From Novilysobacter selenitireducens (GTDB lineage Bacteria; Pseudomonadota; Gammaproteobacteria; Xanthomonadales; Xanthomonadaceae), in NCBI RefSeq assembly GCF_020026895.1, contig NZ_JAINZW010000001.1, positions 1 to 64,000 on the forward strand: a stretch of DNA of 64,000 nt, in the 5' to 3' direction. The notes under the pieces were generated by a model, which saw only the letters and a program-made list of their open reading frames with translations, had not been told where the DNA came from and ran no database searches. The number at the start of each line of letters is the position of its first letter. Within the stretch, counting starts at the first letter, position 1. The translations under genes and the position numbers were made by a program. This document shows positions 1 through 8,036 of this stretch, in pieces.

Positions 1-104
1 GACGTGAGTCGCGACCCGCGCTGGGGTCCGGAGTTGCGCGGTCGCGACTCACGTCGCTCCTACAAGGGTCATATGGATCCGATCGCGGCTGAAGCCGCTC
101 CTAC
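1..104. repeat. GTAG-headed palindromic repeat array (REP-like), cut by the window edge
   Basis: Three half-sites are visible: a B-type forward unit truncated at the edge (1-16, GACGTGAGTCGCGACC), a B-type reverse unit (40-63, ending CGCTCCTAC) and an A-type reverse unit (81-104, core GGCTGAAGCC). This matches the right three quarters of the arrays near 7.9, 56.5 and 58.2 kb. GTAG/GGAGC-headed REPs are known in Stenotrophomonas and Pseudomonas and are mobilised there by RAYT transposases; no such gene is present in this window. Confidence 0.85.
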
Positions 105-116
105 AAAAAGCGTGGG

Positions 117-1469
117 TCAGGCGCCCTCGCCGTGCAGGTAGTCCAGCGTCACCTGCAGCATCGCCCGCAGGCCGAGGTCGAGCGCGGACTCGTCCAGCAG
201 GAACTCCGGCGAGTGGTTGCTGGGCGCGGCCAGCGGGTCCTGGCCGGGCGGGGTCGCGCCGACGAAGAAGAACATCGCCGGCACTTCGCGCGCATAGAAC
301 GAGAAATCCTCCGCACCCGTCACCAGCGGCGGCTCGACCACCTTGCCCGGGGCCACGACCTCCAGGCTGGGCCGCATGCGCGCGGTCAGGTCCGGGTCGT
401 TGACGGTGACCGGGTAGCCGTCCTGGTCGGGCACCTGCGCCTCGGCGGTGGCGCCGTGCGCGGCGCTGACATGCTCGGCGACGTTGATCAGGTCGGCGAA
501 GATCTTCTCGCGCATGCCGTCGTCGAAGGTGCGGATGGTGCCGGTCAGCTCCACCTCGTCGGGGATGATGTTGTAGCGGATACCGCCGCGCACCACGCCG
601 AAGGTGACCACCGCCGGCTGCTTGGCGATGTCGGCGCGGCGGCTGACCACCGTCTGCGCCGTCGACACCAAGTCGGCGGCGGCGACGATCGGGTCGATGC
701 CGCCCCACGGCCGCGAGCCGTGCGTCTGCCGGCCTTTCACCTTGATGGTGAAACGGTCCGACGCGGCCATCAGCGGGCCGCTGCGCACGCCGATCGTGTC
801 GGCGTTTAGGGTCGAGAACACGTGCAGGCCGAACATCGCGTCGGGCTTGAAGCCGTCGAACAGGCCCTCCTCCAGCATCAGCTTGGCGCCGCCTTCCTCG
901 CCCGGTGGCGGGCCTTCCTCGGCCGGCTGGAACACCAGCATCACCTGGCCGGGCAGGCTGTCGCGCATGTCGACCAGCGCCTGTGCCACGCCCAGCAGGA
1001 TGCCGGTGTGGGCGTCGTGGCCGCAGGCGTGCATCACACCGGTTTCCTGGCCGTTGAATTCGGTCGTCACCTTCGACGCAAATGGCAGGCCGGTGCGCTC
1101 GGTGACCGGCAGCGCGTCGATGTCGGCACGCAGCGCGACCTTCGGGCCCGGGCGCGCGCCTTCGATGATCGCCACCACGCCGTGCCCGCCGATGCCGGTG
1201 CGCGGCGCCAGCCCCATCCCGCGCAGGTGGCCGGCGATGGTGGCGGCGGTCTCGACCTCGCGGTTGGACAGCTCGGGGTGCTGGTGGAAGTGGCGGCGCC
1301 ACTGCACGACCTCGTCGCGCACGTCGCGCGCCGCGGTTTCCACGTCCGACCGTTGCCGGGCGGGCGCTGGCTGGGCGGGAGCTGGCTGGGCAGCGGCCGG
1401 CAGCGCGGCGAAGGCGGCGAGCAGGCCGGCGGCAAGCAGGCCGGTGCGGTGCGAGGCACGGATGGTCAT
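117..1469 (-). CDS. Secreted M20-family metallo-amidohydrolase
   Basis: 450 residues. An N-terminal signal peptide (about residues 1-23, ending AALPAAAQ) places it in the periplasm. The M20D metal centre is clear: a CGHDAHTG motif, a FQPAEEG motif with the catalytic and metal Glu pair, and a C-terminal GAEDFSFY segment with a metal ligand. The family hydrolyses N-acyl amino acids or peptides (hippurate, acetyl-amino acids, indole-acetyl conjugates); the substrate here cannot be told from sequence. The start at 1469 is set by the signal peptide and a GGAGAACCGCC ribosome site just before it. The same frame stays open upstream through antisense tamA, which is only a GC-bias effect. It diverges from tamA. 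Confidence 0.9.
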   Translation of the reverse strand: MTIRASHRTGLLAAGLLAAFAALPAAAQPAPAQPAPARQRSDVETAARDVRDEVVQWRRHFHQHPELSNREVETAATIAGHLRGMGLAPRTGIGGHGVVAIIEGARPGPKVALRADIDALPVTERTGLPFASKVTTEFNGQETGVMHACGHDAHTGILLGVAQALVDMRDSLPGQVMLVFQPAEEGPPPGEEGGAKLMLEEGLFDGFKPDAMFGLHVFSTLNADTIGVRSGPLMAASDRFTIKVKGRQTHGSRPWGGIDPIVAAADLVSTAQTVVSRRADIAKQPAVVTFGVVRGGIRYNIIPDEVELTGTIRTFDDGMREKIFADLINVAEHVSAAHGATAEAQVPDQDGYPVTVNDPDLTARMRPSLEVVAPGKVVEPPLVTGAEDFSFYAREVPAMFFFVGATPPGQDPLAAPSNHSPEFLLDESALDLGLRAMLQVTLDYLHGEGA

Positions 1470-1589
1470 GGCGGTTCTCCCCGGGAGGTGTCGCGGATGC
1501 GTGACCCGCCGGATGCTAACGCCGATGCCCGCGCGGTGCCGGAGCCGCAGCCGCCACGCCGGGTTAATCGCGTCTTGACGCGTGCTGCG

Positions 1590-1595
1590 TATCCT
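1590..1595 (+). promoter_or_regulatory. -10 element TATCCT of tamA, predicted leaderless
   Basis: TATCCT is followed by exactly six bases and then the tamA ATG at 1602, so the expected transcription start coincides with the start codon. No Shine-Dalgarno sequence lies between. No convincing -35 hexamer is seen at 16-18 bp. Inference from spacing only. Confidence 0.45.
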
Positions 1596-1601
1596 GCCGC
1601 G

Positions 1602-3386
1602 ATGCGCCTTTCCCCCACCGCCCTCGCCGCCGCCGTGTTGATGCTCGCTGCAACCGGCCCGGCCCAGGCGGCGCAGGTGTCGCGGGTCGACATCGTCGGA
1701 CTGGACGAGGCGATGACCGAGAACGTGCGCGTCTCGCTGTCGCTGGTGGACGCCATCGGCGACGAGCTGTCCGGCCGGCGCCTGGCCTACCTGGTGCGCG
1801 AGGCCGAGGACGAAACCCGCGAAGCGCTGGAGCCGTTCGGCTACTACGACCCGACCATCACGGTGGAGCGCACGCGCGACGAAGGCCCGGTGGCGGTGAC
1901 CGTCGCGGTCCAGCCGGGGACCCCGGTGCGGGTGCGCCGCGCGGACGTGGCGATCCTCGGTGAGGGCGCACGCGACCGCTACCTGCGCGAGGAGCTGGCC
2001 GATTTCCGCCCGCAACCGGGCGACGTGCTCGACCACCCCACCTACGAAGCCGCCAAGACGCGTATCACCCGCCGGCTGGCCGAGCGCGGCTACTTCGATG
2101 CCGGCTTCGCCAGCCGGCGCGTGGAGGTCACGCGCGCGGAGAACGCCGCCGACATCGACCTGGTGTGGGAAAGCGGCGTGCGCTACGACATGGGCGAGGT
2201 CACCTTCACCCAGGACCCGCGCATCATCCGCCCGCAGCTGCTTGAGCAGCTGGTCTACTGGGACACCGGCAGCTACTACCACCAGGGCAAGCTGGACCGG
2301 CTGCGGCAGTCGCTGGCGCGGCTGGACTACTTCGCCAGCATCGACATCCAGCCACGCCCGGAAGACGCGCAGGGGACGCTGGTGCCGGTCACCGTCGAGC
2401 TGACGCCGGCCAAGCGCAGCGTCTACACCGCCGGCCTGAGCTACGGCACCGACAGCGGCGCCGGCGTCCGGTTGGGGCTGGAGCGGCGCTACCTCAACCA
2501 GCGCGGTCACAAGGCGCTGGCGCAGCTGGACTACGCGCAGCAGCGCAAGACGCTCACGCTGCAATACCGGATCCCGGCGTTCGCGTGGCTGGACGGGTGG
2601 TACACCTTCAGCGCGCAGGCCGCCGACGAGCAGACCGACTACCAGGACAGCCGGCGCATCGAGTTCGTCGGCAGCCGCAGCGGCGAAATCAACGAACACC
2701 TCACCGCGGTCGCGTCGATCCATGCGTTGCGCGAGCGTTGGCTGTACCGCGTGGCCGACGACGGCGAAGGCGCGCTGGCGATTCCGGACTACCGCTACGC
2801 GACCTTTACCTACCCCTCTCTTCGCGCCGAGTACGTCGACGCCGACGACGTGCTGTTCCCGCGCGATGCGCTGGCCGGTACGCTCCTGCTGCGCGGCGGC
2901 GTGGAAGGCGCCGGTTCCGACGCCGACTTCGCCCAGGCGCGCGCGACCGCCCACTGGTATCGCGGACTGGGCGATAACAACCGGCTGATCGTCCGCGGCG
3001 AGCTGGGGCATACCTTCACCGACACGGTGGTGGACATGCCCCCCAGCCTGCGCTTCTTCGCAGGTGGCGACCGCAGCATCCGCGGCTACGCCTACCAGGA
3101 GGTCAGCCCGCGCATCGACACGGACTTCGGCCCCTACTCGGTGGGCGCGCGCAACGTGGCCACCGCCAGCGTCGAGTTCGAGCACTACTTCAACGACAAC
3201 TGGGGTGCGGCCGGCTTCGTCGACAGCGGCAGCGCGTTCGACGAGACGCCCGACTGGCGTACCGGTGTCGGCGTCGGGGTGCGCTGGCGCTCGCCGGTCG
3301 GGCCGTTGCGGCTGGATGTCGCACACGGCTTGGACGATCCGGATTCGGACTTCCAGCTGTACCTGAGCATCGGGACCGCCCTGTGA
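1602..3386 (+). CDS. tamA: TamA, Omp85-family outer membrane assembly protein
   Basis: 594 residues, with a signal peptide of about 23 residues ending GPAQA. The N-terminal half contains POTRA-like repeats and the C-terminal half reads as an Omp85 beta-barrel. The hallmark loop-6 motif is present as GGDRSIRGYAYQ around residues 487-498. TamA works with the inner-membrane-anchored TamB to insert autotransporters and other proteins into, or move lipid to, the outer membrane. tamB follows after 10 bp in the same orientation, which supports the assignment. The ATG at 1602 is chosen because the signal peptide begins there; earlier in-frame codons overlap the divergent M20 gene. Confidence 0.93.
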   Translation: MRLSPTALAAAVLMLAATGPAQAAQVSRVDIVGLDEAMTENVRVSLSLVDAIGDELSGRRLAYLVREAEDETREALEPFGYYDPTITVERTRDEGPVAVTVAVQPGTPVRVRRADVAILGEGARDRYLREELADFRPQPGDVLDHPTYEAAKTRITRRLAERGYFDAGFASRRVEVTRAENAADIDLVWESGVRYDMGEVTFTQDPRIIRPQLLEQLVYWDTGSYYHQGKLDRLRQSLARLDYFASIDIQPRPEDAQGTLVPVTVELTPAKRSVYTAGLSYGTDSGAGVRLGLERRYLNQRGHKALAQLDYAQQRKTLTLQYRIPAFAWLDGWYTFSAQAADEQTDYQDSRRIEFVGSRSGEINEHLTAVASIHALRERWLYRVADDGEGALAIPDYRYATFTYPSLRAEYVDADDVLFPRDALAGTLLLRGGVEGAGSDADFAQARATAHWYRGLGDNNRLIVRGELGHTFTDTVVDMPPSLRFFAGGDRSIRGYAYQEVSPRIDTDFGPYSVGARNVATASVEFEHYFNDNWGAAGFVDSGSAFDETPDWRTGVGVGVRWRSPVGPLRLDVAHGLDDPDSDFQLYLSIGTAL

Positions 3387-3396
3387 GGCCGCGCAC

Positions 3397-6300
3397 ATGA
3401 GCCCATCGCTGCCGCGCTCGCCGTTCCGCCCACGCGTCGATCCGTCGCTGACGCCCGAGCAGCGCGAGGCGCGCATCGCCGAGCTGCGCGAACGCCGCCG
3501 CAAGCGCCTGCGCTGGCTGGCGATCCGCGGCAGCCTGACGGCGGGCGCGCTCACCATCGCACTGGCGCTGCTGGCGTACTGGCTGCTGATGACGGTGGGC
3601 GGGCGCGACGTGCTGCTGGCGCAGGTGCAACAACGCCTGCCCGTCGGCGCGAAACTTGAGTGGCGCGAGGCCGAAGGCCCGGCGTCGGGGCCGTTGACCC
3701 TGCGCGGCGTGCGCTTCGAGTACGACGGCACCGTGTTCGAGGCCGAACGCGTGATGCTCGACACCGCGCTGCGGCCGCTGCTGGGGCGCACGTTGCGGCT
3801 CAGGTCGCTGGAGGTCGAGGACGCCACCCTGCTGCTGGCGCAGAGCGACGAGCCGTTCGAGCTGCCGCGGTGGCCCGAGGTGCTGCCCGCAATCGCCCCG
3901 CCACTGCACCTGCAGGCGCGCGAGCTGCGCATCGATGGCCTGCGCGTGCTGCAGGCCGACGGCGCCGCGCGCGTGCCGGTGATCGACGTGCACCGCCTGC
4001 GCGGCGCGCTGGACGCGCGCGACGGCCACCTGGCCGTGGACGGCCTCGTCGTCGACAGCGACCGCGGCCGCTTCACCGCCGACGGCGAGTACGCACCGCG
4101 CGATGACTACCGCACCGACCTCACCGTAACGGCGGTGCTGCCCGCCGACGCCGGCACGACGCCACCGCGGCTGGGGCTGGTCGCGCGCGGCGACATTGCG
4201 CGCATGGACGTGGCCGTTTCCGGCCGTGCACCCGGCCCGACCCGCGCGACGCTCGTCTTGCGCGGCGAGGACGACCCGCGCTGGCAGCTGCGCGCCGCCA
4301 GCGATGCCCTCGACCTCGGCCTGCTGGCCAGTGGCACGCCCGACGGCCAACCGCTGGTGCTGGACCTTGCTGCCGACGGCGTCGGCGGGCGCGCCAGGGT
4401 GCAGGGACGCATCGAGCGTGGCGAGCTGACGGCGGTGATCCGCCCCTCGCGTCTTGCGCTGGAGGACCAGGTGCTGGACGTGCAGCCGCTGGCGCTGGAG
4501 CTGCTCGACGGCACCGCGACCCTGCGTGGCCGCGCCGATTTCCGCGACCCGGCGGCGCGCCGCTTCAAGTTCGCCATCAACGCGCGAGGCCTGACCTGGG
4601 GCGGCGCGGCCACGACACCGGCCACGCCAGCGCAGGCCGCCGCCGACACGCCGGTGATCCGACTGGATGCCGATCTCGGCCTGGCCGGCACGGTGGAGGA
4701 CTGGGCGGCGATCGGCACCGCCGGGCTGGCGCGCGAAGGCGAGCAGGCCCGCGTCGAGTTCGATGGCCGCGGCACCGGCAAAGGCGTGGCGTTGCGTTCG
4801 CTGCGCGCGACGATGCCCGGCGGCCGGCTCGACGCCACCGGCGACGTGCGCTGGGCACCGTCGCTGGGCTGGGACGTGGACGCGACGCTGGCCGGGTTCG
4901 ACCCGGGCTACTTCATCGCCGGCTGGGACGGCGCCGTCGACGGCACGCTCGACAGCCAGGGCACCACGCGCGATGACGGCACGCTGGACATCGACGTCGA
5001 TGCCCCACGCCTGACCGGCCGCCTGCGCGACCGCGCGCTGGACGGCCGCGCGCGCGTGGCGATCGCGCTGCCACCCGGCGACGCGCGCGGCCCGTCCTTC
5101 GACGGCGAGGTCGCGCTCTCGCTCGGCGGCAGCCGGGTGGAGGCGTCCGGCCGCATCGCCGACACCCTCGACATCGACGCGCGCTTCGCGCCGCTGCAGC
5201 TCGCCGACCTGTTCCCCGACGCCGCGGGCACGCTGCGCGGCACCCTCGCGTTGAGCGGTGCGCGCACCGCGCCCGACGTGCAGGCCGACCTGGCCGGCAC
5301 CGGCCTGCGCTGGGGCGACATGCAGGCCGAGACCCTGGTGCTCGACGGTCGCCTACCGTGGCGCGGCAGCGGCGGCGCGTTGACGCTCAACGCCACCGGA
5401 CTGCAGGCGGGGCTTCCGTTCGACACGCTGGACGTGGATGCGCGCGGCGCGGTGGAAGCGTTGCAGCTCGACGCGCAGGCGCGCGGCGAAGTGGGCGCGC
5501 TCGCCCTGGCCGGCAGCGCGCGCAAGCAGGGCACGACGTGGCGCGGCACGCTGGCATCGCTGCAATTGGACCCGGCGCGCGGCGCGGCGTGGCGCCTGCA
5601 GGGTCCGGCCGGTTTCAGCTGGACGGGCCGCGCCGGCACCCTCGAGCCCGCGTGCCTGGCCTCCAGCGACGGCGGCTCGCTGTGCGCCAGTGCCGACTGG
5701 CCGCGACGCGGTCTGCAGGTCGACGGCCGCGGGCTGCCGCTGGCGCTGCTGGTGCCGTACCTGCCCGAGCGCAGCGACGGCCGGCCGTGGCTGCTCAGCG
5801 GCGAGGTCGCCATCGACGCGCAGCTGCGTCCGGCCGGCAACGCATGGCAGGGCCAGGCCACGATCACCTCGCCGGCCGCCGGCCTGCGCTTCAGCGAGCG
5901 CGCGCGGCGCGACGTGCTGAGCTACCGCAACCTGTCGCTGGTCGCCGAGTTCGACCCGTCGCGGATCGACGCGACGCTGGGCGCGGACGTGCTCGGCGAC
6001 GGCCGCCTGGACGCGCGCGTGCAGACGGGTTGGGACGCGTATGCGCCGCTGGAAGGCGACATCGCCGTCGACGTCGATGAACTCACGTGGATGGAGCTGT
6101 TCTCGCCGGACATCGTCGAGCCGCAGGGACGGCTGGTCGGCCGCCTCGGCCTGGCGGGCACGCGCGGCGACCCGCTGCTGTCGGGCCAGGCGCAGCTGAC
6201 CGGCTTCACCGCGGAAGTGCCGTCGCTGGGCATCACCCTGCAGGACGGCCGCATGGCGCTGGTGGCGCAGGCCGACGGCAGCGCGCGCATCGACGGCCGC

Positions 6301-7302
6301 GTCGGCACCGGCGACGGCACGCTGTCGATCGACGGCACGCTGGGCTGGCGCGGTGGCGATACGCCGCTGGTGCTGGCGATCCGCGGGCAGGACGTGCTGG
6401 TGTCCGACACCCGCGACCTGTACGCGGTCGCCAGCCCCGACGTCGAGGTGCGCTACACCGCCGGCGCGCCGCTGCAGTTGACCGGCACCGTCGGCGTGCC
6501 CGAAGCGCGCCTCGACCTGGAGCGCCTGGACCAGGGCGTGTCGGCGTCGCCGGACGTGGTGGTGCTGGACCCGGTCGACCCGGAGGACACCGGCGGCCTG
6601 CCGCTGGACATGGACCTGACGCTCGCACTGGGCGAGGACGTCATGCTCAACGGCTTCGGCCTGGACGGCAGCCTGGACGGCCGCCTGCGCGTGCGTGCGG
6701 TGCCGGGCCGCGAGATGACCGCCACCGGGCGGCTGGAAGTCGGTGGCGAGTACGCCGCCTATGGCCAGGAGCTGGAAATCACCCGCGGCTACCTGACGTG
6801 GTCGAACGGCCCGGTGTCGGACCCGCTGCTGGACGTGCGCGCCGAGCGTGAAGTCGGCGAGGTCACCGCCGGCGTCGACATCAGCGGCCGCGCCAGCGCG
6901 CCGCAGGCGGAGGTCTGGTCCAACCCCGCCACCTCGCAGTCCGAGGCGCTCGCGTACCTGGCGCTGGGGCGTCCGCTGTCGAGCGTGAGCGGCGACGAGG
7001 GCCGCCAGCTCAACGCCGCCAGCGCCGCGCTCACCGCGGGCGGCAGCCTGCTGGCGTCGCAGCTGGGTGCGCGCATCGGCCTGGACGATGCCGGCGTGAT
7101 GCAGAGCCGCGCGCTGGGCGGGTCGGTGTTCGGCGTCGGCAAGTACCTCTCGCCGCGGCTGTATGTCGGCTACGGCGTATCGCTGCTCGGCACCGGGCAG
7201 GTGCTGACGCTCAAGTACCTGCTGCGACGCGGTTTCGATGTCGAGATCGAGTCGAGCACGATCGAGAACCGCGCCTCGCTCAACTGGCGGTTGGAGCGCT
7301 GA
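3397..7302 (+). CDS. tamB: TamB, translocation and assembly module inner-membrane subunit (DUF490/AsmA-like)
   Basis: 1301 residues, typical for TamB (about 1260 in E. coli). A basic segment (residues about 20-32) precedes one transmembrane helix (about 33-58). The rest is a long repetitive beta-rich region of the bridge-like lipid-transfer type, ending in the conserved TamB/DUF490 domain (about the last 350 residues), with a C-terminal region that docks to TamA in known systems. Adjacency to tamA by 10 bp indicates one transcription unit. Base use matches its neighbours and the frame is intact. Confidence 0.93.
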   Translation: MSPSLPRSPFRPRVDPSLTPEQREARIAELRERRRKRLRWLAIRGSLTAGALTIALALLAYWLLMTVGGRDVLLAQVQQRLPVGAKLEWREAEGPASGPLTLRGVRFEYDGTVFEAERVMLDTALRPLLGRTLRLRSLEVEDATLLLAQSDEPFELPRWPEVLPAIAPPLHLQARELRIDGLRVLQADGAARVPVIDVHRLRGALDARDGHLAVDGLVVDSDRGRFTADGEYAPRDDYRTDLTVTAVLPADAGTTPPRLGLVARGDIARMDVAVSGRAPGPTRATLVLRGEDDPRWQLRAASDALDLGLLASGTPDGQPLVLDLAADGVGGRARVQGRIERGELTAVIRPSRLALEDQVLDVQPLALELLDGTATLRGRADFRDPAARRFKFAINARGLTWGGAATTPATPAQAAADTPVIRLDADLGLAGTVEDWAAIGTAGLAREGEQARVEFDGRGTGKGVALRSLRATMPGGRLDATGDVRWAPSLGWDVDATLAGFDPGYFIAGWDGAVDGTLDSQGTTRDDGTLDIDVDAPRLTGRLRDRALDGRARVAIALPPGDARGPSFDGEVALSLGGSRVEASGRIADTLDIDARFAPLQLADLFPDAAGTLRGTLALSGARTAPDVQADLAGTGLRWGDMQAETLVLDGRLPWRGSGGALTLNATGLQAGLPFDTLDVDARGAVEALQLDAQARGEVGALALAGSARKQGTTWRGTLASLQLDPARGAAWRLQGPAGFSWTGRAGTLEPACLASSDGGSLCASADWPRRGLQVDGRGLPLALLVPYLPERSDGRPWLLSGEVAIDAQLRPAGNAWQGQATITSPAAGLRFSERARRDVLSYRNLSLVAEFDPSRIDATLGADVLGDGRLDARVQTGWDAYAPLEGDIAVDVDELTWMELFSPDIVEPQGRLVGRLGLAGTRGDPLLSGQAQLTGFTAEVPSLGITLQDGRMALVAQADGSARIDGRVGTGDGTLSIDGTLGWRGGDTPLVLAIRGQDVLVSDTRDLYAVASPDVEVRYTAGAPLQLTGTVGVPEARLDLERLDQGVSASPDVVVLDPVDPEDTGGLPLDMDLTLALGEDVMLNGFGLDGSLDGRLRVRAVPGREMTATGRLEVGGEYAAYGQELEITRGYLTWSNGPVSDPLLDVRAEREVGEVTAGVDISGRASAPQAEVWSNPATSQSEALAYLALGRPLSSVSGDEGRQLNAASAALTAGGSLLASQLGARIGLDDAGVMQSRALGGSVFGVGKYLSPRLYVGYGVSLLGTGQVLTLKYLLRRGFDVEIESSTIENRASLNWRLER

Positions 7303-7394
7303 ACGCGACCTGCGCGGGTGGCGCGCGCCGTTAACCTCGTGCACACCCGGAACGCGGCACCCTGCCCGTCCCTGATCCGTGAATGGAGTCGCCG

Positions 7395-7757
7395 ATGGTC
7401 CTGCGTATCGCTTCGTTGTCCGCCGCCTGCACCGCGCTGGTCGCCTTGGCCGCCTGTGCCACGCCCGCCGCGCCGCCGGCCAGCGACCCCCTGCCGCCTG
7501 CCACCGCCGAGGCCCCGCCCATGAGCGACCCAAACCCGCCGATGCCCACCGACCCGTGCGACGCGGAAACCGCCAAGCCCAACGCGATCGGCCAGGTCGC
7601 CACCGCCGAGGTGGTCGAACGCGCGCGCATCGAAGCCAACGCCGAGATCGCGCGCGTGCTGAAGCCCGGGATGATGGTGACGATGGAATTCCGCGCCGGC
7701 CGCCTGAACATCGACGTCGACGAGGCCAACGTCATCACCAACGTGCGCTGCGGCTGA
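7395..7757 (+). CDS. Small lipoprotein, peptidase inhibitor I78 family
   Basis: 120 residues. An N-terminal lipoprotein signal carries the lipobox LAAC (Cys about residue 19), followed by a Pro/Ala-rich linker. The C-terminal 65 residues have I78-inhibitor features: a leading Cys in DPCDAE, a central NAIGQ, the RVLKPGMMVT stretch, RLNIDVD, and a closing VRCG. I78 proteins are small serine-protease inhibitors; a cell-envelope protective role is inferred. The start at 7395 is preferred over the ATG at 7383 because GGAG at 7385-7388 is correctly spaced for it and the lipoprotein signal begins there. Its transcript probably ends at the hairpin at 7844. Confidence 0.8.
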   Translation: MVLRIASLSAACTALVALAACATPAAPPASDPLPPATAEAPPMSDPNPPMPTDPCDAETAKPNAIGQVATAEVVERARIEANAEIARVLKPGMMVTMEFRAGRLNIDVDEANVITNVRCG

Positions 7758-7794
7758 GTCGCCGGCGCCTCATGCCGGAGCGCGGTGTTCACTT

Positions 7795-8036
7795 GTAGGA
7801 GCGGCTTCAGCCGCGATCACGACTCCGCGTGCGTGCAACAACGGATGGGCCGCGATTTCGACCGCGGCCCATCTTCTTTGCGTGTCCTGATGTTGCGCAA
7901 AGCAGCTCTTGTAGGAGCGACCTGAGTCGCGATGCGTCACTCCGGCAAGCGACGCGGTCGCGACTCACGTCGCTCCTACAGGACTTGTCCGATTGGCATC
8001 GCGCCCGGATTGCATCGCGGCTGAAGCCGCTCCTAC
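7795..8036. repeat. Four-module REP-like array A> B> <B <A
   Basis: A forward 7795-7818 (GTAGGAGC then GGCTTCAGCC), B forward from 7911 (GTAGGAGCGACCTGAGTCGC), B reverse 7956-7979, A reverse 8014-8036. The order is symmetrical about the centre. A separate intrinsic terminator hairpin sits between the A and B forward units. The rightmost unit overlaps the end of the minus-strand gene at 8033 and supplies its stop codon. Confidence 0.85.
7844..7880 (+). terminator. Intrinsic terminator after the I78 lipoprotein gene
   Basis: An 11-bp perfect stem, GATGGGCCGCG paired with CGCGGCCCATC, with an 8-base loop, is followed by a T-rich TTCTTTG. It is about 90 bp after the stop codon of the plus-strand lipoprotein gene and lies inside the repeat array. 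Confidence 0.7.

Noticed and set aside
1470-4076. Long open frame upstream of the M20 gene on the minus strand, opposite tamA and tamB
   Set aside because: It has no start signal and its composition is that of an antisense frame in very GC-rich coding DNA. The M20 protein clearly begins at 1469 with a signal peptide and ribosome site.
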